Source: Frateuria terrea
GTDB lineage: Bacteria > Pseudomonadota > Gammaproteobacteria > Xanthomonadales > Rhodanobacteraceae
Reading direction: 5' to 3'
DNA: 64,000 bases
Assembly (NCBI RefSeq): GCF_900115705.1
Contig: NZ_FOXL01000003.1
Location: 496,001 to 560,000 of the forward strand
The notes beneath the pieces are model-generated. The model made no database searches, had not been told where the DNA came from, and saw only the letters and a list, made by a program, of their open reading frames with translations. A program made the translations under genes and the position numbers. This document shows, one piece after another, positions 1 to 7,696 of the stretch; positions within the stretch are counted from its first letter, which is position 1, and each line of letters starts with the position of its first letter.

Positions 1-849
1 TTCCTCTGCGGCGTTGGCGAAGCCGAGCAGCTGCGCGGCCTCATGGCGCAATCGCATGATCCGTTCGATGCGTTCGCTGTTGTCGAACTTGCCCGCATCG
101 GGTCCCTGGTCGGAGGCGCGGGTCTGGTAGGCCCAATAGACGCGCTCGCGCAGGCTGCGGTTGTCGGCGTAGGTGAGTACCGCCTGCACGCTGGGCTGCT
201 TGAGCGTGACCAGGAAACCTTCCAGCTCCTGCTCGGCGGCGTACTGGCGCAGCACCGCGCGTCCGGATTCGGGCACGCCGGCCAGGTCGCGCTCGTCGGT
301 GATGTGTTCGTGCCAGGCTTCGCTGGCATCCAGCACGGCGTTGGAAAACTCGGTGGACAGGCGCGAGAGGGTCACGCCGATCTCGCGGTAGCGCGAACGC
401 GCCGGTTCCTCCAGCGCCACGCCTGAGAGCCTGAAGTCGCGCAGCGCGTGTTCGACCAGCGCCTGCTCCGGACGCGGCAGCGTGGCGAAGCCTGGCGCAT
501 CGGCCAGCGCCTGCACGGCGCCATACAGCGCGCGGTTCTGTCCCAATTCGATGGCGTGCTCGGTGAGCTTTTCCTCGGCCGGCCCATAGACCGCGCGCAA
601 CGCCTCGCTGTCGGCCACCGCGTGCAGGTGGCCGACCGGCGCCCAGGCGTGCGCCAGGCGTTGCTCCAGCCGCTCCTGGGTGAGCATCACCGTGGCGAAG
701 TCCTTTGCTGCGCCGGGCGCGGTCAGCGCGTCGATGCCGGCGCGGTAGTCAGCCAGGATCGCGTCGATCGCCGGCTCCACGTGCTCGGGCCTGATCTGCG
801 AGAAGGCGGGCAGCGGCTGGTCGGCCAGCAGCGGGTTCTCTTGGTCCAT
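1..849 (-). CDS. prlC: oligopeptidase A (M3 metallopeptidase), N-terminal part
   Basis: Cytosolic zinc oligopeptidase of the M3 (thimet) family, which degrades short peptides, including cleaved signal peptides in E. coli. The gene starts with ATG at 849 and runs off the left edge, leaving about 283 N-terminal residues. The visible part is the long helical N-terminal region, beginning MDQENPLLADQPLPAF and containing the family-like stretches RPEHVEPAIDAILA and SNAVLDASEAWHEH. The HEXXH zinc site lies outside the window, so activity cannot be judged. It diverges from the gamma-carbonic anhydrase gene across about 100 bp. Identification rests on the N-terminal pattern and is fairly secure. Confidence 0.85.
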   Translation of the reverse strand, partial: MDQENPLLADQPLPAFSQIRPEHVEPAIDAILADYRAGIDALTAPGAAKDFATVMLTQERLEQRLAHAWAPVGHLHAVADSEALRAVYGPAEEKLTEHAIELGQNRALYGAVQALADAPGFATLPRPEQALVEHALRDFRLSGVALEEPARSRYREIGVTLSRLSTEFSNAVLDASEAWHEHITDERDLAGVPESGRAVLRQYAAEQELEGFLVTLKQPSVQAVLTYADNRSLRERVYWAYQTRASDQGPDAGKFDNSERIERIMRLRHEAAQLLGFANAAEE

Positions 850-946
850 GAAACACTCCCTTGGGATGCTTCCAGCGTGGCGACCGGACTGGGCGAATTC
901 AAGCCGCTCCAGCACCGTCGATGCGTGCTCGCCTACAATCGCAGGG

Positions 947-1477
947 ATGAACCGTCTGCGTATCTACAAAGGCATCACGCCTACCCTCGGCCAGCGCGTG
1001 TACGTCGACCCCGCCGCCAGCGTGATCGGCGACGTGGTGCTGGCTGACGACGTGTCGGTATGGCCCGGCGTGGTCTTGCGCGGCGACGTGCACTACATCC
1101 GCGTCGGCGCGCACACCAACATCCAGGACGGCACCATCGTGCACGTCAGCCACGAGTCGCGCTTCGGCCCGGGCTTCCCCTGCCTGATCGGCGAGGGCGT
1201 GACGATCGGCCACGCCGCGGTGGTGCACGCCTGCACGCTGGAGGACTACTGCCTGATCGGCATGCACGCGACCGTGCTCGATGGCGCGGTGGTGAAGAAG
1301 CACGGCTTCGTCGGCGCCGGTGCGGTGATCCCGCCGGGCAAGGTGGTGGGCGAGCGTGAGCTTTGGCTGGGCAATCCGGCCAGGTGCGTGCGCCTGCTCA
1401 GCGACAGCCAGGTCGAGCAGCTGCACTATTCGGCCGAGCACTACGTGCGGCTGAAGGACACCTATCTCGCCGGCTGA
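947..1477 (+). CDS. gamma-carbonic anhydrase family protein (YrdA-like)
   Basis: A 176-residue left-handed beta-helix protein of the gamma-carbonic anhydrase/hexapeptide-repeat family. Hexapeptide-like turns run from about residue 20 to 150 (RGDVHYIRVG, TNIQDGTIVHV, GVTIGHAAVVHA, LIGMHATVLDGAVV). The histidines that bind metal in this family appear in the segments VHVSH, GHAAVVH and GMHA. Many bacterial members have no shown CO2-hydration activity, so the exact reaction is open. ATG at 947 gives the usual family N-terminus; an upstream in-frame extension to 848 lies inside the divergent promoter region and is not credible. A TACAAT hexamer at 934-939 lies just before the start. The 3' end overlaps the convergent next gene by 16 bp. 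Confidence 0.88.
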   Translation: MNRLRIYKGITPTLGQRVYVDPAASVIGDVVLADDVSVWPGVVLRGDVHYIRVGAHTNIQDGTIVHVSHESRFGPGFPCLIGEGVTIGHAAVVHACTLEDYCLIGMHATVLDGAVVKKHGFVGAGAVIPPGKVVGERELWLGNPARCVRLLSDSQVEQLHYSAEHYVRLKDTYLAG

Positions 1478-1995
1478 ACCGCATCGCGCGCCTGCCGACC
1501 CTGGAGCATCGCCGCGCGCGCCTCGTGCTGGCGCACCCGCAGCTGCCGCTGCGCGTCGAGCTTGCCGGCCAGCAGGAGCGCAATGTAATTGCCGCTGTCG
1601 AATTCATGCAGCAGGCGCAGTTCGCGTTCTGCCTGGTCCAGCTCGCCCTGGTCGATGGCCTGTTCGACCGCCCTTGTGGCAGCGGGAAACAGCCGCTGCA
1701 GCGTCTCGCGCGTGGCCGCATCGTCGGGCTCCAGTTCGAGCACGCTGAGGTAGAACTCCCAGGCGTTACGCCCCTGCGGGGATACCAGGCGATGGTCACG
1801 CACGGCCTGGTCGGCGAGGTTCAGCAGGATGACGCGCCCGCTGTCATCGGCCGCTACAGCCGGTCCGGCCACGGCGACCGAACGCCAGGCACGCAGGCCC
1901 AGCCATGCCAGCACCAGCACCAGCACCAGGACCAGGACCAGAGCGGCGCCTGCCACCGTCCAGGTGCGGCGGCTGGGAGCAAATATCGTCGACAT
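1462..1995 (-). CDS. single-pass membrane protein of unknown function
   Basis: A 177-residue protein with one N-terminal transmembrane segment (about residues 14-32, an alternating Leu-Val run) after a basic start, followed by a soluble helical domain. The soluble part carries TPR-like features: EFYLSVLELEPDD, AERELRLLHEFDSGNYIALL. I recall similar architectures in Xanthomonadales annotated as energy-transducer (TonB-like) proteins, but no TonB C-terminal domain is visible, so no function is given. The Leu-Val run is encoded by tandem hexamers (see repeat at 1908). The gene stands alone, convergent with the carbonic anhydrase gene. Confidence 0.7.
   Translation of the reverse strand: MSTIFAPSRRTWTVAGAALVLVLVLVLVLAWLGLRAWRSVAVAGPAVAADDSGRVILLNLADQAVRDHRLVSPQGRNAWEFYLSVLELEPDDAATRETLQRLFPAATRAVEQAIDQGELDQAERELRLLHEFDSGNYIALLLAGKLDAQRQLRVRQHEARAAMLQGRQARDAVQPAR
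1908..1937. repeat. five tandem 6-bp units (CCAGCA/CCAGGA)
   Basis: Five head-to-tail hexamers (CCAGCA three times, then CCAGGA twice) encode the Leu-Val run in the membrane anchor of the minus-strand gene at 1462-1995. Gain or loss of a unit would lengthen or shorten the transmembrane helix by two residues without shifting frame. Confidence 0.75.
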
Positions 1996-2109
1996 GCAGG
2001 CATCGCCAGTGGCCCGCGCTCCGGCGCGGCGCGCGCACCGTAGCCAAGGCCTGTTGCAGTGGCGTGACCGGCCGGCGTCAGGGGACGCTCCTTCGCCCCT
2101 GGCGGTCGA

Positions 2110-3873
2110 TCAGAACGGTGCCAATTGACGCGAATCTGGCGCGCCGTCCGGACGGCTGTAGGCATTCAGATGGTTGCGCCCGCCCGGGCAGCCCTGGCCC
2201 TGGGTGTAGGCCGATAGCACGCCGCCGGTGCTGCTCACCGAAGCCTCGTAGCAGCTGCCGCGGGTGTCGTCGAAGCGGTAGTGCTGAGTATTCTGCTGGC
2301 CGGTATGGCCGGTGAACGCGCCACTGGCGTCGAACAGCAGCGTGTCGGCCGCATCGATCTGGTTGGAAAGGCGCGTGGCATAGAGCGTGACGCCTTCCAG
2401 GCCACGCGCCGTGCGCTGGTCGATACCCTGGCTGAGCGTGGTGGCCGCACTGAAGCTGCCGTCGTCGGCCACCACCTGGCGGTAATCCAGGTCCAGCGGG
2501 TAGCGCACGTGCTGGGTGTAGGACTCGACCAGCGGGCCGCGCCGCTGCGTGCTGACGCTGTCCACGCGTGTCAGCTGCCGGGTGTGCTGGTCGTAGGTGG
2601 AGGCGTCGATCAGGAAGCCCTGGGTGTCGTCGAAGCCCACCGTCTGGCTGACCGTGCTGTGCACGCGTCCGCGCGAGGTGTCGGCGTAGCCCTCGATGGT
2701 GAATTGGCGGCTGAGCCGGGTGGTGATGTCGCCGCTGAGGTTGCCGCCGGCGTCGGTCGCCAGTGTACTGCCGATGGTCGGTATGGGCGGCTGGCCGGCG
2801 AGCGTGTTGCGCACGATATGGCCGGTCACCTGCGCCGCGTGCGGATCGCGGTAGACCAGCAACGCCGCGGTAGCCGCGAAATAGCCGTGCGCCCCGGCCA
2901 CGCTGAGCGCCACCTGGTGCGGCGCGCCGTCGCTGAGCAGGCCGGCGAACGGCGTGAGGTCGACGCGGTAGGGCATGAAGTTGAGCGTCTGCACGCTGGG
3001 CGTGGGACGCCACAGGTAGGGATCGATGCCGCCGGTGTAGATCCACGGCATCACCGGCGCCACACCGGCGGGCTGGCCGTCGATGCTGATCTGCGCCTCG
3101 CGGAAATTGCCGCCGCCGCATTCGAACGTCTGTGCCGCGTACTGGTCAGGCACGCAGGTGTACCAGAACTCGTCACCGCCCTGGCTTTGCGTGAACACGT
3201 CCAGGTAGGCGCGCACCACGTTGCGCGGCAGGGTGAGTGTCTTGGCCAGCTGGTCGGTGCCGCTGTTGAGCACGGAGGTGTTGCCGACCGGATCGGCACC
3301 CAGCGGATAGACCTCGTCGGGCACGTCCGCGGCGCCGCCACCGGGATAGAACAGCAAGCGCGCGCTGCCGTGGATCACCCCGGTGTAGGTGTCGTTGACC
3401 AGGTTGCCGATGATCGCCTGGCCCTGCCCCGGCTGGCGCAGCAGCGAGCTGTAGTCGGTCAGGTCGCGTTCGACGCGCCAGTGCGGCGAGACGGCGGCGG
3501 AGGGCTCCTGCGTGGTGCCGAAATAGACGTTCACGCCGCCCAGCCAGAAGGTCGCGGTGCGGTCGTACTGGCGCCCGGCGGTGACCGAGAAGTCCGCCTG
3601 CAGCACCACCTTCTTCCAGTGGCCATGGCCGCAACCGGTCGGCGGCGCGTAGCTGTAGGGACGCGTGCCGAAGTCGTCGAAGGTGACGTCGTTGAACAGC
3701 TCGACCACGCAGGCCTTGCCCGGCGGCGTGGGCACACCCGGGTCGGCGACCGCCACGTCCGGCGAACCGATGGTGAACCGTGCATCCGCTGCCGCAGCCT
3801 GCGTGACGCCGGCCAGCAACCAGACCAGGCCGAGCCCGCAAAGGCCGCGACCAACCCTCCCTTTCTGCGCCAT
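2110..3873 (-). CDS. secreted PNGase A-type peptide-N-glycosidase
   Basis: A 587-residue exported protein resembling the PNGase A family (peptide-N4-(N-acetyl-beta-glucosaminyl)asparagine amidase A), which releases N-linked glycans from glycoproteins. A signal peptide of about 30 residues ends near TQAAAADARF. Family-like segments follow: KACVVELFNDVTFDDFG, WKKVVLQADFSVTAGRQYDR, TFWLGGVNVYFGTTQEPS and WRVERDLTDYSSLL, then a C-terminal beta-rich half. From family knowledge, an acid-active relative called PNGase H+ has been characterised from Dyella japonica, which fits the suspected taxonomy. Such an enzyme would act in the periplasm or outside the cell on plant or fungal glycoproteins. It is a single gene with no obvious partners. 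The opposite-strand 532-codon ORF is a codon shadow. Confidence 0.8.
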   Translation of the reverse strand: MAQKGRVGRGLCGLGLVWLLAGVTQAAAADARFTIGSPDVAVADPGVPTPPGKACVVELFNDVTFDDFGTRPYSYAPPTGCGHGHWKKVVLQADFSVTAGRQYDRTATFWLGGVNVYFGTTQEPSAAVSPHWRVERDLTDYSSLLRQPGQGQAIIGNLVNDTYTGVIHGSARLLFYPGGGAADVPDEVYPLGADPVGNTSVLNSGTDQLAKTLTLPRNVVRAYLDVFTQSQGGDEFWYTCVPDQYAAQTFECGGGNFREAQISIDGQPAGVAPVMPWIYTGGIDPYLWRPTPSVQTLNFMPYRVDLTPFAGLLSDGAPHQVALSVAGAHGYFAATAALLVYRDPHAAQVTGHIVRNTLAGQPPIPTIGSTLATDAGGNLSGDITTRLSRQFTIEGYADTSRGRVHSTVSQTVGFDDTQGFLIDASTYDQHTRQLTRVDSVSTQRRGPLVESYTQHVRYPLDLDYRQVVADDGSFSAATTLSQGIDQRTARGLEGVTLYATRLSNQIDAADTLLFDASGAFTGHTGQQNTQHYRFDDTRGSCYEASVSSTGGVLSAYTQGQGCPGGRNHLNAYSRPDGAPDSRQLAPF

Positions 3874-4063
3874 GGGTGACTCCCGCTGTGCGAGTACCCC
3901 CCTGCGCCGGCGAGGCTAGCACGCACCCGTGCGCTGGATGTGAGGTGCGCGCGTCACAACGCGGCGCGTGCGATCGTTGTTCGGGCGGGCCGTTGGTTGC
4001 GGCGGGCAACCTCGGCAACGAGCCGCCGCAGGGGCGGCGCGCGATGCCAGCGGCAGATGTGTG

Positions 4064-4903
4064 TCAGGCCAGTGCGGCACGCATGGTGGCGTAGACCGGA
4101 TCGGTCAGCGGACGCGGGCCGTGCCATAGCGCGAACGCATCGGCGGCCTGCTCGACCAGCATGCCCAGGCCGTCGCAGGCGGCCCGGGCGCCGGCTTCGC
4201 GCGCCCAACGCAGGAAGCTCTGCGCGCCGCCGCCGTAGGAAAGGTCGTAGCCCACCGTCTGCGGGTTGACCAGCGTGCCCGGCAGTTGCAGCGGCTGGCC
4301 CAGCACACCGGCGGAGGTGGCATGCACGACCAGGTCGAAGCTGCCCAGTTCGGCCAGGTCCTGCCAGTAGCGTGCGCGTGCGCGCGTCACGCCCAGCGCG
4401 CCGGCCAGTGCGGCGGCGGTATCGGCGGTGCGGTTGGCGATGGTGAGCTCTTCCACGCCGGCATCGAGCAGGTCCCAGGCCACGCCGCGTGCGGCGCCGC
4501 CGGCACCCAGCAGCAACACGCGGCGACCTTGCAGCGCGCATTGCTGGCGCTCGACGAGGTCGCGCACCAGGCCGGCGCCGTCGGTGTTGTGCGCCGCGAG
4601 GCGGCCATCGGCGCGACGGGTCAGCACGTTGGCGCTACCGGCGCGGGTGGCGGCGGCGCTGCGTTCATCGGCCAGGGCGAAGGCGGCGGCCTTGTGCGGC
4701 AAGGTGACGTTGGCGCCGTGCGCGGCGGCGAGGAAGCGATGCACCGCGTCGGCGAAGCTCTCCGGCACGGCATCGATCGCCACGTATTCGAGCGCGATGC
4801 CGCATTGCTCGCCGAACAGCCGGTGGATGGTCGGCGAGAGCGAATGGGCGATCGGATGACCGAAGACCGCGTAGCGGGCGGGAAGGGCGGTACCGTGGGG
4901 CAT
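4064..4903 (-). CDS. aroE: shikimate dehydrogenase
   Basis: NADP-dependent shikimate dehydrogenase (279 residues), reducing 3-dehydroshikimate to shikimate in aromatic amino acid biosynthesis. The substrate side shows HSLSPTIH (about residues 19-26) and NVTLPHK with the catalytic lysine; the catalytic aspartate is in HNTDGAGLVRDL. The Rossmann glycine loop LLLGAGGAARG is followed by IANRTADTAAAL, whose NRT fits an NADP-binding basic patch. Length is normal. ATG at 4903 is the natural start. The roughly 190 bp between its end and the PNGase gene holds no gene I can support. Confidence 0.95.
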   Translation of the reverse strand: MPHGTALPARYAVFGHPIAHSLSPTIHRLFGEQCGIALEYVAIDAVPESFADAVHRFLAAAHGANVTLPHKAAAFALADERSAAATRAGSANVLTRRADGRLAAHNTDGAGLVRDLVERQQCALQGRRVLLLGAGGAARGVAWDLLDAGVEELTIANRTADTAAALAGALGVTRARARYWQDLAELGSFDLVVHATSAGVLGQPLQLPGTLVNPQTVGYDLSYGGGAQSFLRWAREAGARAACDGLGMLVEQAADAFALWHGPRPLTDPVYATMRAALA

Positions 4904-5030
4904 GGGCGGTCCGGTCGTGGGCGGCGTCCGCGCATTCTAGGGGCCTTTGCCGGCGGGCGGATGGCGCGTCGCAGGCGCTGAGATGGGGCTCTATCAGGCT
5001 GTCTGCATCGTCGACCTGCCGAGCCTTGCC

Positions 5031-5240
5031 ATGATCGTTCGCCCTATGCCCGTGTTCGCCTTTCAGCTTGCTGCCGGCGCCGGCCTCTGGCTGTTGCTGG
5101 GCGGTTTGCTGCTGGCCCTCACACCGCTGCCGGCGCACACCGAGGCGCTCGGCTGGGGACCGCTGTACTGGTTGCTGCTGGCACCGCTGTGCGTGCTGGC
5201 CAGCCTGCGGCTGCGTCGGTTGGCCTGCGGGATGGCCTGA
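5031..5240 (+). CDS. small membrane protein, hypothetical
   Basis: A 69-residue protein with two predicted transmembrane segments: a Leu/Gly-rich one near residues 9-31 (FQLAAGAGLWLLLGGLLLAL) and a second one around WGPLYWLLLAPLCVLASL, ending in a basic tail (RLRRLACGM). I chose ATG at 5031; a further upstream start at 4947 would add an unlikely extension across the aroE promoter. No family recognised. It diverges from aroE. Coding probability is supported by the two clean hydrophobic blocks only. Confidence 0.5.
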   Translation: MIVRPMPVFAFQLAAGAGLWLLLGGLLLALTPLPAHTEALGWGPLYWLLLAPLCVLASLRLRRLACGMA

Positions 5241-5435
5241 ACAGGCGGACCATGCCGCGGCTGTGCAGCCTGGCTGACTTCGGCCATGGCGGGGGCGCCT
5301 CGCGGCTCACCGAAGTGCTGGTAGCCGCGCGCCGTTCGCGGCAGCCGGGCACCGCCATGGTCGTTCGTTGTGCTACAACGCGCGCTCGTCTCGCGACACG
5401 CGGGCGTCTGGCGGCAGGGGGCCGGCAAGCCAAGC

Positions 5436-7535
5436 ATGATGGCCGTGGGTTACAACGCGTGGCTGGTGATCTTGTCGGTCGCGCTGGCTGCGCTGGACGC
5501 CTACGTCGCCTTCAGCGTGGTCGGCCGCATCGCGCGCTCGCGCGGTCCGGCGGCCATGCTGTGGACGGCTTTCGGCGCACTGGCGATGGGCTCGGGCGTG
5601 TGGGCCATGCATTTCATCGGCATGCTCGCGCTGGAGGTGCCGATCCCACTGGGCTACGAGGGCCGGCTGACCACCCTTTCGGCGGTGCCTGTGGTGCTGG
5701 CGACCGGCGCCACGCTATGGTTGCTGGCGCGCCGTGCGACCCATGCCGGTGCGGTGATGGCCGGCTGCATCCTGGGCCTGGGCATGGTCGCCATGCATTA
5801 CCTGGGCGTGCATGCGCTCCAGATGCAGCCAGCGATCGCCTGGCGCCTGCCCTGGACGGTCGCCTCGCTGCTGTTCGGCGTCGGCGGTTCGATCGCAGCG
5901 CTGCGCCTGCACAGACTGATCTGGCGCAGCGAGCGTCGCCACCGCTGGTGGCTGCGCGTGCTCGCCGCGCTGGTCATGGGCGGCACCGCCGCCGGCGTGC
6001 ACTACCTGGGCATGGCGGCGATGCGTTTCGCGCCCGGTGCGGTAAGCCTTGAGGCACACGACGGACTGCACGGGCTGGGCCTGGGCCTGGCGATCAGCCT
6101 GGTTTCCGGCGTGCTGCTGCTGTTGACGCTGGGCGTGAGCCTGGCCCATCGACAGCTGCAGCGGCACACCGAGGCGATCGCGCGCGAGCTGGGCCAGGCA
6201 CGCGACGCGCTCAGCTGGCTGGCTTACCACGACGAACTCACCGCCCTGCCCAACCGAGCCAACGTGCTCGATCTGCTCGATCGGCTGCTGCCGCTGGCGC
6301 GTGAGGAGCGCTTCGAGGTCGCGGTGATGTTCATCGACCTGGACGGGTTCAAGTCGATCAACGACACGCTCGGCCACGAGGTAGGCGATGAATTCCTGCG
6401 CTCGGTCGCCGACGCGCTGCGCGCCAGCGTGCGGAGCCGCGACACCGTGGCGCGTTTCGGCGGCGACGAGTTCGTGGTCGTGCTCGAGCGCTTTCGCAAC
6501 GAGGCCAATCTCGCGGCGATCTGCCAGAAGATCCTGAGCCTGGTCAGCCGGCCGGTGATGGTCGCCGGGCACGGCGTGAGCGCCACGCCCAGCATTGGCG
6601 TAGCGATGTTCCCGCGCGACGGTGAGGACTCGGCCAGCCTGCTGCGCCATGCGGACCTGGCGATGTACAGCGCCAAGGAACACGGCAAGGCCGGCTACTG
6701 CTTCTACCAGCCGCGCATGAGCGAGCAGGCGCGCGACCGGCTGCTGCTTTCGGCCGAGCTGCGCGAGTCGCTGCAGCGCGAGGAGCTCATCGTCTACTAC
6801 CAGCCGAAGGTGGAGCTGGAAAGTCGGCGCGTGGTCGGGCTGGAGGCGCTCGCGCGCTGGCCGCATCCGGAGCGTGGCCTGCTGCTGCCGAAGAGCTTCG
6901 TGGCGCTGGCCGAGGGCAGCGGACTGATCGGCCGGCTGGGCGAGGTGGTGCTGCGCCAGGTGGCGCGCCAGCTGGCGCAGTGGCGCACGCGCGGCCTGCC
7001 GTTGGTGCCGGTGGCCATCAACGTGTCGCTGCAGGAGATCCAGGACGGTCAGTTCGTCAGCGGGCTGCTCGGCACGCTGCGCGAATTCGGCCTGCACCCG
7101 AGCCTGATCGAGTTCGAGATCACCGAATCGGCGGCGATGAAGAACGCCGAACACACGCTGCGCCAGTTGCGCCAACTCGAGGCGATCGGCTTCCGCATGG
7201 CGATCGACGATTTCGGCACCGGCTTCTCCAGCCTGAGCCACCTGCGCCAGCTGCCCACGCAGACGATCAAGATCGACCAGAGCTTCGTGCAGGGAGCCGG
7301 GCGCAATCCGGCCGACCGCGACATCACCGAGGCGATCATCGCGCTGGCGCGCAAGCTGCGGCTGACCACCGTGGCCGAGGGCATCGAGACCGAGGCGCAG
7401 GCGAAGTGGCTGCACGAGGCCGGCTGCGACGTCGGTCAGGGCTTCCTGTTCGTGCCGCCGCTGCCGCCGGAGCAGGTGCCTGCGTTGCTGCTGCGCGCGG
7501 CCATCCGCGTACCGAACGAGGCCGCCAGCGGCTAG
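5436..7535 (+). CDS. MHYT-GGDEF-EAL bifunctional c-di-GMP protein
   Basis: A 699-residue inner-membrane protein coupling a sensor to both synthesis and breakdown of cyclic di-GMP. The N-terminal MHYT region (about residues 1-250, seven helices) has three motif copies, MHFIGM, MHYLGV and VHYLGM, thought to bind a metal and sense a diatomic gas or redox state. The diguanylate cyclase domain has an intact GGDEF near residue 343, preceded by RSRD five residues upstream, the spacing of a product-inhibition I-site. The phosphodiesterase domain keeps EALARW, an Asn in NVSLQE, ITES, DDFGTG, KIDQSFV and AEGIETEAQ, so it looks active. Start chosen at ATGATG (5436), because upstream sequence does not read as protein. 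Confidence 0.93.
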   Translation: MMAVGYNAWLVILSVALAALDAYVAFSVVGRIARSRGPAAMLWTAFGALAMGSGVWAMHFIGMLALEVPIPLGYEGRLTTLSAVPVVLATGATLWLLARRATHAGAVMAGCILGLGMVAMHYLGVHALQMQPAIAWRLPWTVASLLFGVGGSIAALRLHRLIWRSERRHRWWLRVLAALVMGGTAAGVHYLGMAAMRFAPGAVSLEAHDGLHGLGLGLAISLVSGVLLLLTLGVSLAHRQLQRHTEAIARELGQARDALSWLAYHDELTALPNRANVLDLLDRLLPLAREERFEVAVMFIDLDGFKSINDTLGHEVGDEFLRSVADALRASVRSRDTVARFGGDEFVVVLERFRNEANLAAICQKILSLVSRPVMVAGHGVSATPSIGVAMFPRDGEDSASLLRHADLAMYSAKEHGKAGYCFYQPRMSEQARDRLLLSAELRESLQREELIVYYQPKVELESRRVVGLEALARWPHPERGLLLPKSFVALAEGSGLIGRLGEVVLRQVARQLAQWRTRGLPLVPVAINVSLQEIQDGQFVSGLLGTLREFGLHPSLIEFEITESAAMKNAEHTLRQLRQLEAIGFRMAIDDFGTGFSSLSHLRQLPTQTIKIDQSFVQGAGRNPADRDITEAIIALARKLRLTTVAEGIETEAQAKWLHEAGCDVGQGFLFVPPLPPEQVPALLLRAAIRVPNEAASG

Positions 7536-7604
7536 GGGCCTGGGGCGTAGAAGCGCTCGAGGCGAAAAGTCCGATGTGCGGGTCCAGCTTCCCGACGATT
7601 CGCC

Positions 7605-7627
7605 GACCCATAGTGGTGCTATGGGTC
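7605..7627. repeat. perfect 9-bp inverted repeat between convergent genes
   Basis: GACCCATAG and CTATGGGTC flank a 5-base loop between two convergent genes. No T-tract follows on either strand, so it may be a bidirectional transcript-end hairpin or simply a palindrome. The rest of the 161-bp gap shows only a weak GC hairpin near 7648-7662. Confidence 0.5.
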
Positions 7628-7696
7628 AAGAAGCGGCGGGGAGATGGGCCCGTACAGCGGGCTTTGCAGTCCGGGCGGCTTCTGCGGCCCAGGGTC

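Noticed and set aside
2281-3879. 532-codon plus-strand ORF opposite the PNGase gene
   Set aside because: Composition (Ala, Arg, Gly, Val rich, no motifs) marks it as the antisense shadow of a GC-rich gene; the minus-strand frame has a signal peptide and family motifs.
5715-7415. 566-codon minus-strand ORF opposite the MHYT-GGDEF-EAL gene
   Set aside because: Shadow reading; the plus strand keeps all catalytic motifs.
7648-7662. Second hairpin GCCCG-TACAG-CGGGC followed by TTT
   Set aside because: Five-bp stem and three T residues are too weak to call a terminator in this GC-rich gap.
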